Below are positions 9,401-15,129 of a DNA stretch of 15,129 bases, in pieces. The translations under genes and the position numbers were made by a program. Source of the stretch: JAVVRI01 sp036654795 (GTDB lineage: Bacteria; Bacteroidota; Bacteroidia; Bacteroidales; Tannerellaceae). The notes beneath the pieces were generated by a model. The model searched no databases. It had not been told where the DNA came from and saw only the letters and a program-made list of their open reading frames with translations. Each line of letters starts with the position of its first letter. Position 1 is the stretch's first letter. Location of the stretch: assembly GCA_036654795.1 (NCBI GenBank), contig JAVVRI010000076.1, positions 1 to 15,129 of the forward strand, read 5' to 3'.

Positions 9401-10856
9401 CAGCAACAATAAAGCGGTTGGTGGCAAATTCGCATGGGACAAACCAGAAAGCACAGCTAACAGTGGTACATCAGTAGTTAAGTTCTTATTGGATAATACA
9501 ACAAACTTTAGCGAACCAACTAGCTTGAATGTCATCGTACCAGTTGCTACTGCTACAAAATTTGCAGTAACTTATACTGCCCCTCAAAATGGCACACTGA
9601 CAGTAAAGACGACTGATGGCAAAGATGTATCTACTGGAAGTACATTTATAAAAGGCACTGAGCTAATGATACAAGCAACTCCTGCCAATGGTTATAAAGT
9701 TGCTTCTTACAATGCAGGCGGCGCACAACCCGCCACAGGTAAGGAAACTGAACCTTTTAAAATCACGATTGGTAATACACCAGTGAGTATCGTTGTTACC
9801 TTCGAAAAGATAACGACACCGGCTACTCTTGTACAGTCGATCACGTTGACTCCTGAGAAGAAGACATTAAATATAGGTGAGACGTTGACATTTACAACGA
9901 TTATCCTTCCAGCAAATGCATCAAATCAGGCTTTAACGTGGAAGAGCTCAGACGATAAGGTTGCTACGGTTAATGCAGCAGGTCAAGTGAAGGCAATTGC
10001 TGTCGGTACGGCGGTTATCACTGCAACAGCAGCAGACGGAAGTAAGGCTTACGATATGTGCGTTTTGACCGTAAAAGATGCTACACCTCCTACCCCTCCT
10101 ACCCCAGCAATCGGAATTAGCCTAAATATTCATGCAAAAGCTTTGGCTATTGGCGGAACGTTTACACTTACAGCTACTGTTGCTCCGAGCACAGCAAGCC
10201 AGCAAGTAAAATGGACGACAAGCGACAAGACAGTGGCTACTGTCGATGAAAACGGTAAGGTAAAAGCAATTGCTGCCGGTACGGCAAATGTTACTGCAAC
10301 AACAAAGGATGGTGAATTCTCCGACAAATGCGAAGTAACAGTAATCGCCACAACACCCGTTGCCGTAACAGGCATCAAGCTGGACATGACTACGCTCCGA
10401 TTGGGTATTAATAAAATAGACACACTGACGGCAACGATTACTCCCGCTACAGCGACCAACAAGAAGATCATTTGGACAAGTAGCAATCCGAAAATTGTTA
10501 GCATCACAGCCACTACGTTGAATAATAAGATTAAGCTGAAAGGTCTGAAACATGGTTCGGCAGCCATCATTGCGATGACGGAAGACGGTCATTTCCTTGC
10601 TACCTGCGACGTGACGGTTTACGACCCGACAGGCATCGAAGAGCTTCTTGCCAACACGCGCGTCTATCCGCTTAACGGTGCGATCTGCATCGACCCGGCA
10701 CAGCCAGTAGAGGTAACAGTGGTAAGTTTGAGCGGTGCCCAAATCTATCGCGAAAAGCTGACGACGGCCTATCAGATACCGGTAGCAACCGGTGTTTATC
10801 TGGTTGTCCTAAGTGACGGCAAGCATCAGGGTACGGTAAAGGTCTTCGTAAAGTAA
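6423..10856 (+). CDS. Giant secreted multi-repeat Ig-like surface protein with C-terminal sorting-type domain
   Basis: A predicted surface fibre or adhesin of 1477 residues; ligand unknown. Residues 1-20 are a clear signal peptide (KK start, cut after SIQA), without a lipobox Cys. Repeat modules follow. InlB/Flg_new-type repeats with GY and ATFEK motifs lie at about 34-126, 296-374, 377-463, 468-545, 547-625, 782-870 and 1047-1128. MBG-type repeats ending in TLTI or TLII lie at about 132-203, 632-709 and 890-961. Repeats of the GtFtW...FtPt...nY type lie at about 205-294, 962-1039 and, shortened, 710-766. Three BIG2 domains cover 1136-1217, 1230-1308 and 1313-1399 (VKAIAVGTAVITATA and similar), with a TPPTPPTP linker at 1221. 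The tail (1403-1477, VTVVSLSGAQIY, ATGVYLVV) resembles that of the preceding protein, so both are probably exported and attached by the same route. The 104-base gap suggests one operon. Confidence 0.85.
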   Translation: MKKIITALIVALGLSGSIQAQELRTDIPPFPTVKTQISFTQKGEGEVEITNGNKATLATGSNTLVDYGVSQTFTLTPAKGNKVKSLVINGEAKTLTNGTVADKLLPKTFTQTDGFKEPAALVATFVEKETIQVMVSNTTQTEGNTGDIVVTTVPATIPNPALTITYPNGKLPTAAGTYIVKITRDEDAEYKAVSETATLTINAKKNVDITTTLLSASGILQGQPLSASILTGGVANYTETAGGTPVVVPGTFTWEKPSLIASESGADKSFNVLFTPTQSDVYNSQLVPVKVAVTAVYTVTTSVTGPQGCGSILIENATMDNRYVTGTTLTVKAIPNAGYKLTSLNGINQTNMFESTTKEVPVSADAVINATFEKRSRVVNFSSSNGGTLTVLNGTTEIASGTAIDLGTELTVLAKPTAGYALNELYYEDNGVQATPRTLTGTTLTVLPQAGDVAINLTASFVLKQSNYYTIQLDKAMVNGTVKVINGGAISPVGTQIKQGTKVTIEAVANTGYAFKEMSINGNVITTQRTDIAIDKDQTILATFEKQTYEIKQICADDVTLTINGASDPKKVPYGTELTITATERTPDSHKMTALMVDNQTVGIDPQSNTYKVTVKAPMRIDAQSVALTQLSITKKEKTFVYNTAAQSFEVAANVANVAGYKLTYEKKGTTTATATATEAGTYNVYVERAADDVFAILPKTLCGTLIIKKADVAILEEPTYVTSGSTPTGGKATVEGKFTQGNIADGFCAVTFTPTNADNYNTATCMIPTDPSHAKSTLTFTGLKSMLRAAFIPETNGSFGVYNGSSLITDSKAWQGVTITLNPIPQDGYYFIGWDKVDITVTNGSVVNREGQIKIDAAATTKATEATTTIALTPKSPATTLFAAKETPTPSISSQSVPYDGEAHFVTPGKGWNVTYKQNAVEVTAPQNAGDYEIWLQREQTESEKAYSSAKSEATLTISKATVNLTAPTASEVQAGDKLMSSILSGGAATYGSNNKAVGGKFAWDKPESTANSGTSVVKFLLDNTTNFSEPTSLNVIVPVATATKFAVTYTAPQNGTLTVKTTDGKDVSTGSTFIKGTELMIQATPANGYKVASYNAGGAQPATGKETEPFKITIGNTPVSIVVTFEKITTPATLVQSITLTPEKKTLNIGETLTFTTIILPANASNQALTWKSSDDKVATVNAAGQVKAIAVGTAVITATAADGSKAYDMCVLTVKDATPPTPPTPAIGISLNIHAKALAIGGTFTLTATVAPSTASQQVKWTTSDKTVATVDENGKVKAIAAGTANVTATTKDGEFSDKCEVTVIATTPVAVTGIKLDMTTLRLGINKIDTLTATITPATATNKKIIWTSSNPKIVSITATTLNNKIKLKGLKHGSAAIIAMTEDGHFLATCDVTVYDPTGIEELLANTRVYPLNGAICIDPAQPVEVTVVSLSGAQIYREKLTTAYQIPVATGVYLVVLSDGKHQGTVKVFVK
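6503..6509 (+). repeat. C7 tract just after the signal peptide codons
   Basis: Seven C residues encode part of Ile-Pro-Pro at codons 27-29 of the second surface protein. A gain or loss of one base here would stop translation early, just after secretion begins. The tract is short for a contingency locus, so phase variation is only a possibility. Confidence 0.35.
8435..8457 (+). repeat. Hexanucleotide repeat (TACAGC), nearly four units, in frame
   Basis: Units of tacagc run almost four times without error and encode alternating Thr and Ala near residues 671-678. Because the unit is six bases, copy-number changes add or remove two residues and keep the frame. It lies inside the second MBG-type repeat. 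Confidence 0.7.
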
Positions 10857-10884
10857 GCAGAATACTTTAATCGCATATCTAATC

Positions 10885-10924
10885 AAAAGAGGATAGCTCC
10901 ATTACGGAAGCTATCCTCTTTTTT
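10885..10924. terminator. Bidirectional intrinsic terminator between convergent operons
   Basis: The arm at 10885-10900 (AAAAGAGGATAGCTCC) pairs with 10906-10922 around a 5-base ATTAC loop, with one bulged A at 10908 or 10909. Six T residues (10919-10924) follow on the plus strand. On the minus strand the A4 at 10885-10888 gives four U residues. It lies 28 bases after the stop of the second surface gene and 39 bases beyond the phoU stop, so it can end both transcripts. Confidence 0.9.
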
Positions 10925-10963
10925 GTTGTATTTTTCTTGGGGGGGGTGGCGAGGCAGTAATTT

Positions 10964-11644
10964 CTATGCTTCATTTGCGGCCTTGCCAATGTGCTTCATT
11001 ACTTTGGCGTCGAGGTAGAAGATGAGCTCCTCGGCAATGTTGGTACAATGGTCGCCAAAGCGCTCCATTTTGCGAATGACGCCGGAGAGGTAGAGACCGG
11101 AGAGGGCAGAGCCGGGATGAGTTTCGATGTAAGTAGCGATGATAGGCAGGGAGGCATGATTGATCTCGTCCACTAGGTTATCTTTTATAAAGATGCGCGA
11201 GGCCAACTCGGAGTTCTCCTTTTCGAAGGCCTCCTGGGTGAGGGCGATCATGTCAAGAAGCTCGCGGAGCATCTCGTCCACACGCGTGTCGCGAATCAGC
11301 TGAGGGTCGATAGGCTCACCATCGGGCAGGTTGTTGGAGAAGCGGGCAATGCTCTCGGCAAAGTCGCCAAGGCGCTCAAGGTTGGTGTTGATCTTATACA
11401 TAGCTAGCACGAAGCGGAGATCGATGGCCACAGGGGCATAGAGGGCGATGATGTCCTCGCAGTCACTATCAATCTTAAGTTCGTAAGCGTTGACGCGCCG
11501 CTCACGGTTGAGCACTTTGTAGGCCAGCTCCTTGTCTCCGCCCAGAAGGGCTTCGCCGGCGTTATATATCTGCTGGTGGACGAGGTTCCACATCTCGCTG
11601 ATGCTGCCCTTAAGGGCTGTTATTTCTTGTTCTATTACTTTCAT
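10964..11644 (-). CDS. phoU: Phosphate transport regulator PhoU
   Basis: PhoU is a cytoplasmic helical protein that, in characterised bacteria, links the PstSCAB transporter to the PhoR-PhoB two-component system and shuts off the Pho response when phosphate is plentiful. The 226-residue product has the usual length and two PhoU domains. The signature metal-binding helices are visible as LERLGDFAESIAR (residues 89-101) and MERFGDHCTNIAEEL (193-207). It is the last gene of the pst operon, 63 bases after pstB. That gap shows no promoter and no good Shine-Dalgarno sequence, which fits Bacteroidetes translation. ATG 11644 gives a family-like start (MKVIEQEI). No odd features were seen inside the gene. 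Confidence 0.95.
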   Translation of the reverse strand: MKVIEQEITALKGSISEMWNLVHQQIYNAGEALLGGDKELAYKVLNRERRVNAYELKIDSDCEDIIALYAPVAIDLRFVLAMYKINTNLERLGDFAESIARFSNNLPDGEPIDPQLIRDTRVDEMLRELLDMIALTQEAFEKENSELASRIFIKDNLVDEINHASLPIIATYIETHPGSALSGLYLSGVIRKMERFGDHCTNIAEELIFYLDAKVMKHIGKAANEA

Positions 11645-11707
11645 ACGGAGGAAACTATTTAGATGTTGTTTGCATTTCGAATGGGTTACGGAGAGGGAGG
11701 CAGGAGA

Positions 11708-12460
11708 TTATCCGAAGCGTCCGGTAATGTAGTTTTGAGTGCTCTGCTTCTCAGGGTTGGTGAAGATCTTGCGGGTCTGGTCGAACTCGATAAGCTCACC
11801 GAGGTAAAAGTAGCCCGTCTTATCGCTCACACGAGCAGCTTGCTGCATGTTGTGGGTGACGATAACGATGGTGTATTGCTCCTTAAGCTCATGTATAAGG
11901 TCTTCCACCTTGCCGGTGGAGATCGGGTCGAGCGCCGAGGTAGGCTCGTCCATAAGCAGAATGGAGGGCGAGATGGCCAATGCGCGGGCGATGCAGAGAC
12001 GCTGCTGCTGACCTCCGGAAAGGGCGAAAGCGGATTGGCGGAGCTTGTCCTTGACCTCCTCCCAAAGGGCAACTTGCTTGAGGGTGCGTACGACGGTCTC
12101 TTCTACCGTCGCCTTGCTACTTACGCCATTCACGCGCAGCCCATAAGCCACGTTCTCGAAGATAGTTTTAGGGAAGGGGTTAGGCTTCTGAAAGACCATA
12201 CCGACGTTCTTGCGAAGTTGGTCTACCTTTTCGCTCCGGTCGTAGATGTTTCGCCCGTCTATCTGAATAGAGCCATCCATGCGCGAGCCGGGTATAAGGT
12301 CGTTCATGCGGTTGAACAGCCTAAGGAAAGTGCTCTTACCACAACCGGAGGGGCCAATGAAGGCGACGGAGGTGTGTGCCTCTATCTGCATCGAGACGTT
12401 ACGAAGGGCTTGAAAGGAGCCGTAAAAAAAGTCTACGTTTTGTGCATCAATCTTTGTCAT
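11708..12460 (-). CDS. pstB: Phosphate ABC transporter ATP-binding protein PstB
   Basis: ATPase subunit of the high-affinity phosphate importer; a dimer binds the cytoplasmic face of PstA and PstC and drives uptake by ATP hydrolysis. All nucleotide-binding motifs are intact in 250 residues: Walker A GPSGCGKST (36-44), Q-loop Gln91 in FQKPNPFP, signature LSGGQQQR (147-154), Walker B ILLMDEP (167-173), D-loop SALD, and the switch His203 in VTHN. The phrase QKPNPFPKTIFENVAYG is typical of PstB rather than other importer ATPases. Its start lies 19 bases after the pstA stop. That short gap contains a run of eight C on the coding strand, seven bases before the ATG, where a ribosome would bind. A long plus-strand frame over this gene is an antisense shadow. 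Confidence 0.97.
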   Translation of the reverse strand: MTKIDAQNVDFFYGSFQALRNVSMQIEAHTSVAFIGPSGCGKSTFLRLFNRMNDLIPGSRMDGSIQIDGRNIYDRSEKVDQLRKNVGMVFQKPNPFPKTIFENVAYGLRVNGVSSKATVEETVVRTLKQVALWEEVKDKLRQSAFALSGGQQQRLCIARALAISPSILLMDEPTSALDPISTGKVEDLIHELKEQYTIVIVTHNMQQAARVSDKTGYFYLGELIEFDQTRKIFTNPEKQSTQNYITGRFG

Positions 12461-12467
12461 ATACGAT

Positions 12468-12475
12468 GGGGGGGG
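12468..12475 (-). repeat. C8 homopolymer in the pstA-pstB gap
   Basis: Eight G on the plus strand (eight C in the mRNA) lie between pstA and pstB, seven bases before the pstB ATG. A length change would not alter any protein but could change pstB translation initiation. Another G8 tract lies at 10939-10946 after phoU. Confidence 0.6.
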
Positions 12476-12479
12476 ATTT

Positions 12480-13367
12480 TTAGTTCATTTTTACTTTGTT
12501 ATGGAAATAGGTACGCAGGGCGTTAGCCATAAGGTTGACGATAAGCACCAAGGCGATCAGCACCAAGGCCGTGCCGTAAGCCATACCGCGTGAAGCCTCT
12601 ACGTCAGTCCCGCTAGTAGAAAGGACATATAGATGGTAGGGCAAAGCCATACATTGGTCGAACACACTACCGGGTAATTGGGGCAGGAAGTAGGCAGCAA
12701 CAGTAAAGAGGATGGGCGCCGTCTCTCCTGAGACGCGCCCGATGGAGAGGATCAGCCCCGTAATGATGTTGGGGAACGCCATCGGAAGGACAACACGGCG
12801 AATGGTCTGGAGCCGGGTAGCTCCCAGCGCAAGACTGCCGTGGCGAAAAGAGTCGTCGATGCTTTTGAGCGCCTCCTCCGTCGTACGGATAATGAGCGGC
12901 AGGGAGAGGAGCGCCAGCGTCAGACTGCCGGCCAATATAGAATCGCCAAAGCCGAGGGTATTAACAAATAGCGCCATGCCGAAGAGTCCGAAGACAACCG
13001 ATGGGACACCGCTCAGATTGTTCGTCATGATACGTATAAAGCGGATCAGGCGTCCGTTGGTGGCGTATTCATTCATATAAATACCGCTCATGATGCCGAT
13101 AGGGAAACTAATGAGACTGCTACCCAACACGAGGTAGAGGGTACCGACAATGGCGGGATAGATGCCTCCGGCCGTCATCCCCTCCTCCGGCGAGGAGGTA
13201 AGAAACTCCCAGCTAATAGCACCTGCGCCCTTGATAACGATAAATCCGAGTATCACAAACAGCAACGCCACGACGGAGTAACTCAGGCAGGAGAAGAGGC
13301 CAAAGGCTACCTTCTGCGAAAGACGCTTACGGCCATCGACGTGGCCAAGTCTTAAAATGGGTGTCAT
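12480..13367 (-). CDS. pstA: Phosphate ABC transporter permease PstA
   Basis: One of the two inner-membrane permease subunits that form the phosphate channel with PstC. The 295-residue product has a hydrophobic first helix at about 25-46, a short periplasmic loop, then the transport core. Conserved PstA features are visible: GGIYPAIVGT (67-76), SGVPSVVFGLFG (119-130), and the coupling-helix loop LALGATRLQTIRRVVLP (179-195) that contacts PstB. GRVSGETAPILF (210-221) is also typical of the family. Length and domain order are normal, with no insertion, in contrast to PstC. It begins 11 bases after the pstC stop, so it should be translated from the same mRNA; AAAAGAGAT just before the ATG is a weak purine-rich ribosome site. 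Confidence 0.96.
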   Translation of the reverse strand: MTPILRLGHVDGRKRLSQKVAFGLFSCLSYSVVALLFVILGFIVIKGAGAISWEFLTSSPEEGMTAGGIYPAIVGTLYLVLGSSLISFPIGIMSGIYMNEYATNGRLIRFIRIMTNNLSGVPSVVFGLFGMALFVNTLGFGDSILAGSLTLALLSLPLIIRTTEEALKSIDDSFRHGSLALGATRLQTIRRVVLPMAFPNIITGLILSIGRVSGETAPILFTVAAYFLPQLPGSVFDQCMALPYHLYVLSTSGTDVEASRGMAYGTALVLIALVLIVNLMANALRTYFHNKVKMN

Positions 13368-13378
13368 ATCTCTTTTAT

Positions 13379-14572
13379 TTACAGTTTACGTTTGGAGGAA
13401 ATATACTCTACCGTCACACTGAGCAGTAGGGTGATGAGGAACAGCACGGCGCCTAGCAGAAAGAGGGCTTCATAGTGTGCCCCACCGGCAGGCGCTTCGC
13501 CCAGCTCGGCAGCAATGGTGGCGGGGATGGTGCGTACGGGCTCGAAGAAGGAGGTGGGGATGACGGCCGCATTACCGGTAACCATGAGCACGGCCATCGT
13601 CTCGCCAATCGCCCTCCCGACACCTAACACGACGGCGGAGGTGATGCCGGAAGCGGAGTAAGGAATGACGACTTTGTAGACAGTCTGCCACTGCGTAGCG
13701 CCCAGTGCAAGGCTGGCCTCCTTCATGGCGCGCGGAGTGGTGCGCATCGCATCCTCAGCCACGGTGATAATCGTCGGGAGAGCCATAATGGCGAGTACGA
13801 CACTACCGGCAAAAGCCGTCTCGCCCACCGGCAGACTGAGTGTACGTTGGATAAGCGGCACGATCACCACCAGGCCGAAAAAGCCATAGACAACGGAGGG
13901 AATACCTGCCAGAAGTTCTATCACAGGCTTAAGCAAGTTGCGAGTACGCTGGTTGGCAATCTCCGCCATATAGATGGCCACCGCCATACCAAAGGGCAGG
14001 GAGAGGGCAATAGCCCCGACACTGACGAGCAGTGTGCCTAGCAGCAGCGGTAGGAGCCCGAATACGGGCGCAGGGGTAGCCGTGGGGTACCACTCGGTGC
14101 CGGCAAAGAACTCGGATGGTTTGATAGTGCCATCCGAAAGAACGATACCGGTGAAGTCCTTAGCCAAGTATTGGTGAGGGAAGAAGGCGATGATGCCAGG
14201 CTCGCGGGCGACTAGTTCGCTGATCTTCTCCGGGACGTATTGGAAGTCTGCACCCAGCTCCTCTTCGGTATAATAGTTTGTCAGGTCTGAGAAGCGGAAG
14301 AGGTGTATCTCCTCGTCAGCGCCTCCAAGCTGCTTCCAAGAGGTCACTTCAGAATCGAAGACGTCCATAATCTGCTCCGAGGAGAGCTTCTTGACGGGGT
14401 TCGAGCTGTTTACTGCCAGCACGTAGCCCTCCTCTACCATCGGGCTGTTAAACAACCCAGTCGCCTCTTTGAAGAGGAAAAAGATAATCAAGAGAATGGC
14501 GAAACTCGTCACGCTTCCGCTAACAAGAAACCCGCCTTCCACAATTTTCTCTATAAATTTTCTCACGTTCAT
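13379..14572 (-). CDS. pstC: Phosphate ABC transporter permease PstC with a PstS-like lobe inserted after the first helix
   Basis: Second permease subunit of the phosphate importer, 397 residues against about 300-320 in many bacteria. The first helix (about 15-36) is followed by an extra domain at about 40-160. It reads like the second lobe of a PstS binding protein: NPVKKLSSEQIMDVF (58-72), SWKQLGG (78-84), REPGIIAFFP (123-132) and SDGTIKPSEFF (146-156). The GSGT phosphate loop expected after the GG is replaced by FSDLTNYYTEEEL. From about 162 the usual permease core resumes: FGLLPLLLGTLL, LLAGIPSVVYGFFG (220-233) and coupling loop LALGATQWQTVYKVVIP. A TTG eight codons upstream (14596) overlaps the promoter -7 element, so the ATG at 14572 is preferred. 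A GTG at 14566, seven bases after AGGAG, is a real alternative. The first gene of the operon; no pstS adjoins it. Confidence 0.95.
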   Translation of the reverse strand: MNVRKFIEKIVEGGFLVSGSVTSFAILLIIFFLFKEATGLFNSPMVEEGYVLAVNSSNPVKKLSSEQIMDVFDSEVTSWKQLGGADEEIHLFRFSDLTNYYTEEELGADFQYVPEKISELVAREPGIIAFFPHQYLAKDFTGIVLSDGTIKPSEFFAGTEWYPTATPAPVFGLLPLLLGTLLVSVGAIALSLPFGMAVAIYMAEIANQRTRNLLKPVIELLAGIPSVVYGFFGLVVIVPLIQRTLSLPVGETAFAGSVVLAIMALPTIITVAEDAMRTTPRAMKEASLALGATQWQTVYKVVIPYSASGITSAVVLGVGRAIGETMAVLMVTGNAAVIPTSFFEPVRTIPATIAAELGEAPAGGAHYEALFLLGAVLFLITLLLSVTVEYISSKRKL

Positions 14573-14593
14573 GCTCCTATTTAATTCGTGCTG

Positions 14594-14601
14594 CAAAGTA
14601 A
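14594..14601 (-). promoter_or_regulatory. Likely -7 element of the pst operon promoter
   Basis: TTACTTTG on the minus strand differs from TAnnTTTG at one position. Transcription would begin near 14587 and leave only about 15 bases before the pstC ATG. No TTTG is found at the usual -33 distance, which fits a promoter that depends on an activator. A perfect palindrome aaagcgcttt (14626-14635) sits where the -33 element would be. Confidence 0.5.
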
Positions 14602-14643
14602 CGACACCGGTATTACGCCCCCATTAAAGCGCTTTGAAGTATT

Positions 14644-14672
14644 CATTACAGCAGGGTTACAATAGGGTTACA
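14644..14672 (-). promoter_or_regulatory. Pho box: three direct repeats with 11-base period
   Basis: On the minus strand TGTAACC (14672-14666), TGTAACC (14661-14655) and TGTAATG (14650-14644) are separated by exactly four bases each. A 7-base unit plus 4-base spacer repeated every 11 bases is the known geometry of PhoB-family response-regulator boxes, and the site lies upstream of a pst operon. The repeats end 42 bases before the -7 element. Binding by PhoB is inferred; no phoB or phoR gene is in the window. Confidence 0.75.
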
Positions 14673-14719
14673 GGAGAAATATCTTTCTGTTTCTTTACTT
14701 GATATGATTAGTCGCAATG

Positions 14720-15129
14720 CTACGATATAATAGAAATATCTTTCAATAAAGAGTTAGGCGAAATAAGTATTTGTTTGATACATATCACCATCGCATCAAT
14801 AAAGCGTTGCATATAGTCATCCTCATACTGGCACTCCACATATTGTAGTCGAATCTCATACGCATCATGCATCCAGTAAACAAGTACGCTTGGCTCCTCC
14901 GCCGAAAGACCGGATAACAGTCGTTGTTCGCCTTCTATATTTTCGCCACACAAAATGACTTCTTCCGTGACAGCACCCTGAAATCCAAAGTTAATCTGTT
15001 CTGAAATGATACCCTGTTGTTGACAGAAATGTAAAAAAGGAAAAATTCCGAAATGTATGGTTGACGTAAACTCTTGCTTGTGTGATTTAATAAAATCAAT
15101 TAGCTCTTGTGTCTCATTTATGCGAATCA
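14720..15129 (-). CDS. C-terminal end of a condensation-domain-like protein (partial)
   Basis: The frame is open from the TAG at 14720-14722 to the right edge, giving 135 residues with no start in view; a TTG at 14953 lies mid-domain and is not the true start. The order of features fits the second half of a nonribosomal peptide synthetase condensation domain: TQELIDFIKSH, then IHFGIFPFLHF, then QINFGFQG, then alternating strands ending in IRLQYVECQYEDDYMQRFID and a last helix before SPNSLLKDISII. Such domains join an upstream thioester-bound group to an amine. The catalytic HHxxxDG would lie outside the window. No adenylation or carrier domain follows; the protein stops directly after the domain. 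A related acyltransferase of the same superfamily is possible. The region is more AT-rich than the pst genes. Confidence 0.6.
   Translation of the reverse strand, partial: IRINETQELIDFIKSHKQEFTSTIHFGIFPFLHFCQQQGIISEQINFGFQGAVTEEVILCGENIEGEQRLLSGLSAEEPSVLVYWMHDAYEIRLQYVECQYEDDYMQRFIDAMVICIKQILISPNSLLKDISIIS

Noticed and set aside
10122..10742. Minus-strand frame of 206 codons opposite the BIG2 repeats
   Set aside because: It is antisense to well-formed Ig-like domains and its product has an odd Cys/Arg-rich composition without recognisable domains.
11645..11707. Single CCGTAACCC half-site between pstB and phoU as a Pho box
   Set aside because: There is only one unit, with no 11-base repeat and no promoter element.
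11663..12526. Long plus-strand frame of 287 codons opposite pstB
   Set aside because: It is antisense to pstB, which has every ABC ATPase motif intact; the open frame is a by-product of pstB codon use.
14573..14596. TTG at 14596 as the pstC start
   Set aside because: The codon lies within the probable -7 promoter element and would be upstream of the transcript start; the ATG at 14572 or the GTG at 14566 fit better.
1..15129. tRNA, rRNA, CRISPR arrays or insertion sequences
   Set aside because: No cloverleaf, regular repeat-spacer pattern, transposase frame or rRNA-like sequence was seen on either strand.

Overview
The window looks like a chromosomal piece of a gut-type Bacteroidales genome, most like Parabacteroides or a relative. 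This rests on a Bacteroidetes-type promoter (TATCTTTG -7 element with an upstream TTTG), the near absence of Shine-Dalgarno sequences, two very long repeat-built surface proteins with matching short C-terminal domains of the Parabacteroides/Tannerella type, and a Bacteroidales-like pst operon. The genus is an inference from style, not from a marker gene.

Layout. Bases 1-756 hold no gene I can support. They contain short tandem repeats, several inverted repeats, one good promoter (561-590) and a leader with a hairpin. Next come two large plus-strand genes. The first (757-6318, 1853 aa) is a secreted right-handed beta-helix protein: six GLUG motifs, then three beta-helix modules, then a C-terminal anchoring or sorting domain. 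The second (6423-10856, 1477 aa) is a secreted fibre-like protein built from MBG-type, GtFtW-type, InlB/Flg_new-type and three BIG2 Ig-like repeats. It ends in a C-terminal domain related to that of the first protein. The two are 104 bp apart, separated by a GC-rich stem-loop, and are probably co-transcribed. A strong bidirectional terminator (10885-10924) closes them.

The minus strand then carries a high-affinity phosphate uptake operon, transcribed right to left: pstC, pstA, pstB, phoU. Upstream of pstC are three exact 11-bp-period repeats (TGTAACC, TGTAACC, TGTAATG). They have the geometry of a PhoB box and sit ahead of a near-consensus -7 element. No pstS lies in the operon. PstC itself carries an insertion of about 105 residues after its first membrane helix that resembles the second lobe of a PstS phosphate-binding protein, without the GSGT phosphate loop. 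This permease with a built-in degenerate binding-protein lobe is the most interesting point in the window.

At the right edge is the 3' end of a gene on the minus strand (14720 to beyond 15129). Its 135 visible residues resemble the C-terminal half of a nonribosomal peptide synthetase condensation domain, and no adenylation or carrier domain follows it.
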